A stretch of DNA of 37,711 nucleotides from an uncultured cyanobacterium. Its GTDB lineage: Bacteria > Cyanobacteriota > Cyanobacteriia > Cyanobacteriales > Nostocaceae. Under the pieces are notes generated by a model, which was not told the origin of the DNA, searched no databases, and saw nothing but the letters and a program-made list of their open reading frames with translations. The stretch spans positions 1 to 37,711 of the forward strand of contig CAIVAU010000064.1 of assembly GCA_903903925.1 (NCBI GenBank). The letters run 5' to 3'. The position numbers and the translations under genes were made by a program. Shown in pieces: positions 35,198 to 37,711 of this stretch; the stretch's first letter is position 1, and each line of letters begins with the position of its first letter.

Positions 35198-35740
35198 ATG
35201 AAAGTTACCATTAAAGATAGTGAAATACTCAAAACTGTAAACCCTGATGTGCTACAGGCACACTTACAAGCGACAGGTTGGCATGAAACCGGGCGGATAT
35301 ATAATGATGCTGGGTCAATTTGGCGATTGAAGAAATCTGCAACGGATGAATATGAAATATTGCTGCCTCTCCAACATAACTTAGGAGATTATGCCGAAAG
35401 AATCAGCGATATATTAAAAACATTAGAGACCGTAGAAAATCGCTCACAAGTTGATATTTTGATCGATTGTATGACAAATTATCCCAACTTCACCACGCAA
35501 GGTGTAGTCATGGAAATTGCTACTCCATCAATTGATCAACTGAGTGGAGAAATTACTTTATTAGGTGAAGTTTTTGAAAAATTACGGTCAATTAAAACTG
35601 AATTAGCCGACCATGATTACATCTTAGCTATTAAAGCTTATCAGGAACGGTTACCAATTCACTGCACAGGTGATTTAGTAAAACTTGATCATCATTTTAT
35701 CCTCAAAAATCCCCGTAATTTGCGAATTGACAATATCTAA
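35198..35740 (+). CDS. Hypothetical protein, 180 aa
   Basis: MKVTIKDSEILKTVNPDVLQ opens the frame at ATG 35198, with GGAG nine bases upstream. Mixed alpha/beta, acidic; segments include TGWHETGRIYNDAGSIWRL and ISDILKTLETVENRSQ. I know no function for it. It diverges from the truncated monooxygenase 30 bases away, so its promoter lies in or next to that remnant. Composition is AT-richer than the housekeeping genes. Confidence 0.7.
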   Translation: MKVTIKDSEILKTVNPDVLQAHLQATGWHETGRIYNDAGSIWRLKKSATDEYEILLPLQHNLGDYAERISDILKTLETVENRSQVDILIDCMTNYPNFTTQGVVMEIATPSIDQLSGEITLLGEVFEKLRSIKTELADHDYILAIKAYQERLPIHCTGDLVKLDHHFILKNPRNLRIDNI

Positions 35741-36214
35741 CTATCTTAATTCACGACCGCGAGCAATCAAACTAAAAAAATTTCGCAAGTCATGAGAATA
35801 AGCCCTGCTGGTGTGTTCTGAGCATTTGTGCGTCAGTAACACATCGATTATTTTTGTCATCGACATATGTAATTACACTTAAATAGCTGAGCGAGCAGAG
35901 GTTAATGATCCCAGACATAGATGGAAACCGTTGCGTTTCTCATCGAATTTAATCCGCGATCGTTCAGCAACGGACATTATGCATTGCCAGTTCGTAGGGG
36001 CGGGGTCTCCCCGCCCTTACAGGAGTAGAGGTGTTTCTTCAACTCATCGCAGGTGACGCACCCCCCGTCGTTCATTTTCAAAAACAATCCAGATCCTAAT
36101 TGCCGATTCTATCAAAACAACCGTAACGAGTGCAGGTTTTCAGTTTAGAATAAGTGATCAAACTTGGAATTTATTTGGCAGTAGGTGTAGTGCAGCTAGG
36201 CTTGGGTGGCGAAA
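35741..36214. other. Intergenic region with second dispersed hairpin
   Basis: No gene recognised. The repeat CGTAGGGGCGGGGTCT... lies at 35993-36017 (same 25 bases as at 33924). The promoter of ilvH is expected between 36020 and 36200; no leader peptide or attenuator was recognised. Confidence 0.5.
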
Positions 36215-36733
36215 ATGAAACATACCATTTCAGTGCTCGTAGAAGATGAATCAGGGGTTCTGTCCCGCATTTCTAGTTTATTTGCCCGTCGCGGATTTAA
36301 TATTGAAAGCCTTGCTGTTGGTCCAGCTGAGCAGGCTGGCATTTCTCGGATCACAATGGTTGTACCCGGTGATGATCGCGTCATCGAGCAACTCATCAAA
36401 CAACTATACAAGCTCATCAACGTCCTAAAAGTGCAGGACATTACCGAGAGTCCTTGCGTAGAGCGAGAATTGATGCTACTTAAGGTAAATGCTACGAGCA
36501 GTACCCGTCCAGAAATTGTAGAACTGGCTCAGATTTTCCGGGCGCGAGTGGTAGACGTAGCCGAAGATTCTCTCACCCTCGAAGTTGTGGGAGATCCAGG
36601 CAAGATGGTGGCGATCGTGCAGGTGCTACAAAAATTCGGTCTGAAGGAAATAGCCCGCACTGGCAAAATTGCCTTAACTCGTGAGTCCGGTGTCAACACT
36701 GAGTTGCTCAAGTCTTTGGAAGTAAAGGTTTAG
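36215..36733 (+). CDS. ilvH: Acetolactate synthase small (regulatory) subunit
   Basis: 172 residues. It regulates acetolactate synthase (IlvB), first step of valine, leucine and isoleucine synthesis, giving valine feedback. The N-terminal ACT domain has [38 protein letters not shown] and [11 protein letters not shown]; the second domain has [11 protein letters not shown] and [20 protein letters not shown] 36215 gives the standard MKHT(I/L)SVLVEDE start; a GTG at 36206 is an alternative. Stand-alone gene; the catalytic subunit is not in the window. Confidence 0.96.
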   Translation: MKHTISVLVEDESGVLSRISSLFARRGFNIESLAVGPAEQAGISRITMVVPGDDRVIEQLIKQLYKLINVLKVQDITESPCVERELMLLKVNATSSTRPEIVELAQIFRARVVDVAEDSLTLEVVGDPGKMVAIVQVLQKFGLKEIARTGKIALTRESGVNTELLKSLEVKV

Positions 36734-36818
36734 TGCAACTTTTATCTTCAAGAAAACTTCGCATGTCAATGTACTTCCTGTCCATCATTCTCGCAAACGC
36801 TCCGTTTCCAGTAGATAA

Positions 36819-36849
36819 TTGACAGAGCTACTGGCATCCCGTATATAAT
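36819..36849 (+). promoter_or_regulatory. Strong sigma70-type promoter overlapping the BrnT start codon
   Basis: TTGACA (36819-36824), 17 bases, TATATA (36842-36847), or with 19 bases TATAAT (36844-36849). Transcription would begin about 36853-36857, at or after the ATG at 36848. Confidence 0.6.
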
Positions 36850-37153
36850 GAGTAATGCGGATAAGTTTGAATGGGATAATAACAAGGCAATTGCCAACTT
36901 ACAAAAGCATGGTGTCAGCTTTTCTCAGGCAATCAAAGCGTTTGACGACCACTTTGCGATAGAACGCTTTGATGAGCGTGAAAACTATGGAGAAGAGCGT
37001 ATCAACCTGATTGGTATGTGTAACGGGGTACTCCTGCATGTAACCTATACTGAACGGGGAGAGCGTATTCGGTTAATATCAGCCAGAAAGGCGGAGAAGC
37101 ATGAACGAAACGATTATTACCGCGAGAATGCACAAGGATGGGACGGTGGTTGA
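36848..37153 (+). CDS. brnT: BrnT family toxin
   Basis: 101 residues. KFEWDNNKAIANLQKHGVSF, ERFDERENYGEERINLIGMC, then RIRLISARKAEKHERNDYY are the hallmarks of BrnT, a RelE-fold ribonuclease. The start codon overlaps the -10 box of the only visible promoter (see findings). The 3' end overlaps the next gene by 53 bases. The partner is a helix-turn-helix protein rather than the usual BrnA ribbon-helix-helix. Confidence 0.88.
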   Translation: MSNADKFEWDNNKAIANLQKHGVSFSQAIKAFDDHFAIERFDERENYGEERINLIGMCNGVLLHVTYTERGERIRLISARKAEKHERNDYYRENAQGWDGG

Positions 37154-37493
37154 GGTATTGGCTGACGGTAGCGAAAGACCCTTTCCTGAACAGCCCATGC
37201 GTCCCATGACGGAAGAAGAAATTCATGCGGCGGCTTTGAGCGACCCTGATGCACTTCCCATGACAGAAGCGGAGTTACGCAACGCCAGACGTGTTCCCCG
37301 CGTTAAAACTATGCGCCGCGCCTTGCGGTTAACGCAGGAGGAATTTGCAGCGCGTTATCATATCCCGCTGGGCACGTTGCGTGACTGGGAGCAAGGACGC
37401 AGCGAACCAGACCAGACAGCAAAAGCATACCTTAAAGTTATCGCCGCTAATCCTGAAGCTATCTATCAGGCATTGCAGTCTACCCCGCACTGA
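37101..37493 (+). CDS. Helix-turn-helix antitoxin of the BrnT module
   Basis: 130 residues. The N-terminal part MNETIITARMHKDGTVVEVL, then ERPFPEQPMRPMTEEEIHAA is acidic and probably wraps the toxin; residues about 70-100 (TMRRALRLTQEEFAARYHIP then LGTLRDWEQGR) form an XRE/lambda-repressor-like helix-turn-helix. ATG 37101 follows GGCGGAGAAGC. The gene begins 53 bases inside brnT in another frame, so the two are coupled. Likely neutralises BrnT and represses the operon. Confidence 0.82.
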   Translation: MNETIITARMHKDGTVVEVLADGSERPFPEQPMRPMTEEEIHAAALSDPDALPMTEAELRNARRVPRVKTMRRALRLTQEEFAARYHIPLGTLRDWEQGRSEPDQTAKAYLKVIAANPEAIYQALQSTPH

Positions 37494-37597
37494 GGACTTT
37501 TATTTGTTCTATTCATATAGACCTCTAGACTTCGCTCTAGGTTGGAGGATTGTCTAGAATCCAATGCAATACTGGAAAGGTTTTGCCAAAAACTTAC

Positions 37598-37711
37598 TCA
37601 CTCTAAACCTTGTCGCGCACCATGAACTAACAGTAACTCAACTAGATATTTGTTATTCTGCGCGACAGCTAGATGAAGCGGACTCTCTCCTCGACAACCT
37701 CGAACATTAAC
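37598..37711 (-). CDS. Ankyrin-repeat protein, C-terminal end (partial)
   Basis: On the minus strand the last 37 codons of a gene enter from the right edge. GESPLHLAVAQNNKYLVELL followed by LVHGAR is one full ankyrin repeat (GxTPLHxA...VxxLLxxGA). The frame ends in TGA at 37598-37600. The rest lies outside the window, so size and role are unknown. Confidence 0.75.
   Translation of the reverse strand, partial: VNVRGCRGESPLHLAVAQNNKYLVELLLVHGARQGLE

Noticed and set aside
35741..36214. tRNA gene in the spacer before ilvH
   Set aside because: No GTTCRANNC T-loop or acceptor stem could be found here or in any other spacer of the window.
37564..37710. Plus-strand 48-codon frame at the right edge
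   Set aside because: The opposite strand encodes a clear ankyrin repeat over the same bases, so the plus-strand frame is its shadow.

Overview
The window looks like chromosomal DNA of a filamentous, probably heterocyst-forming cyanobacterium (order Nostocales). The evidence is the high density of GCGATCGC/GATCGC (HIP1-type) sites, many heptanucleotide tandem arrays (GAGTCAG, GGGAGCA and relatives) between genes, dispersed GC-rich hairpin repeats, and several cyanobacterium-typical proteins (DUF3153 protein, TerC/Alx membrane protein, LapA-like proteins, HTH plus NB-ARC STAND ATPase). No species name can be given from the sequence alone.

Layout. 1-368: heptamer arrays. 369-2100: a compact operon of an unknown protein, a luciferase-like flavin monooxygenase and a second unknown protein. 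2135-2845: exported TPR protein. 3096-3637: ribbon-helix-helix/ParE toxin-antitoxin pair. 3722-5692: acetyl-CoA synthetase. 5956-8503: accessory stretch with a PD-(D/E)XK-like protein, a TumA/TumE-type toxin-antitoxin pair and at least four gene fragments. 8722-21609 is mostly housekeeping: TerC-like protein, ndk, speA, nucleotidyl-sugar pyrophosphorylase, scpA, LapA-like protein, AI-2E family permease, pdxH, DUF3153 protein plus TPR protein, a secreted protein with a 61-residue internal duplication, argB and aroK. 21660-23748: a decayed IS200/IS605 element next to a STAND ATPase that lacks the usual C-terminal sensor repeats. 24235-26000: small conserved protein, a second LapA-like protein and ubiX. 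26171-28525: RNase II/R-family protein whose catalytic aspartates are replaced. 28664-28847: a long bulged-hairpin RNA candidate resembling 6S RNA. 29212-36733: orphan ribbon-helix-helix protein, a protein carrying a 78-bp minisatellite, clpP, thioredoxin-domain (DUF255) protein, mobA, a 5'-truncated FAD monooxygenase, an unknown protein and ilvH. 36848-37711: BrnT toxin with a helix-turn-helix partner, then the 3' end of an ankyrin-repeat gene running off the right edge.

The core genes cover arginine/polyamine (argB, speA), aromatic (aroK), branched-chain (ilvH), cofactor (pdxH, ubiX, mobA) and acetate metabolism. They are not arranged as one pathway; most are single genes separated by repeat-rich spacers, as is usual in Nostocales. 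The accessory parts are rich in toxin-antitoxin modules and decayed genes.

The most interesting signals are (i) the RNase R-like protein with an apparently dead active site, divergent from (ii) the 6S-like structured RNA; (iii) the truncated STAND ATPase beside an IS605 end, with a linker encoded by intergenic-type repeat DNA; and (iv) several places where dispersed repeats have become part of genes and supply stop codons, linkers or terminators.
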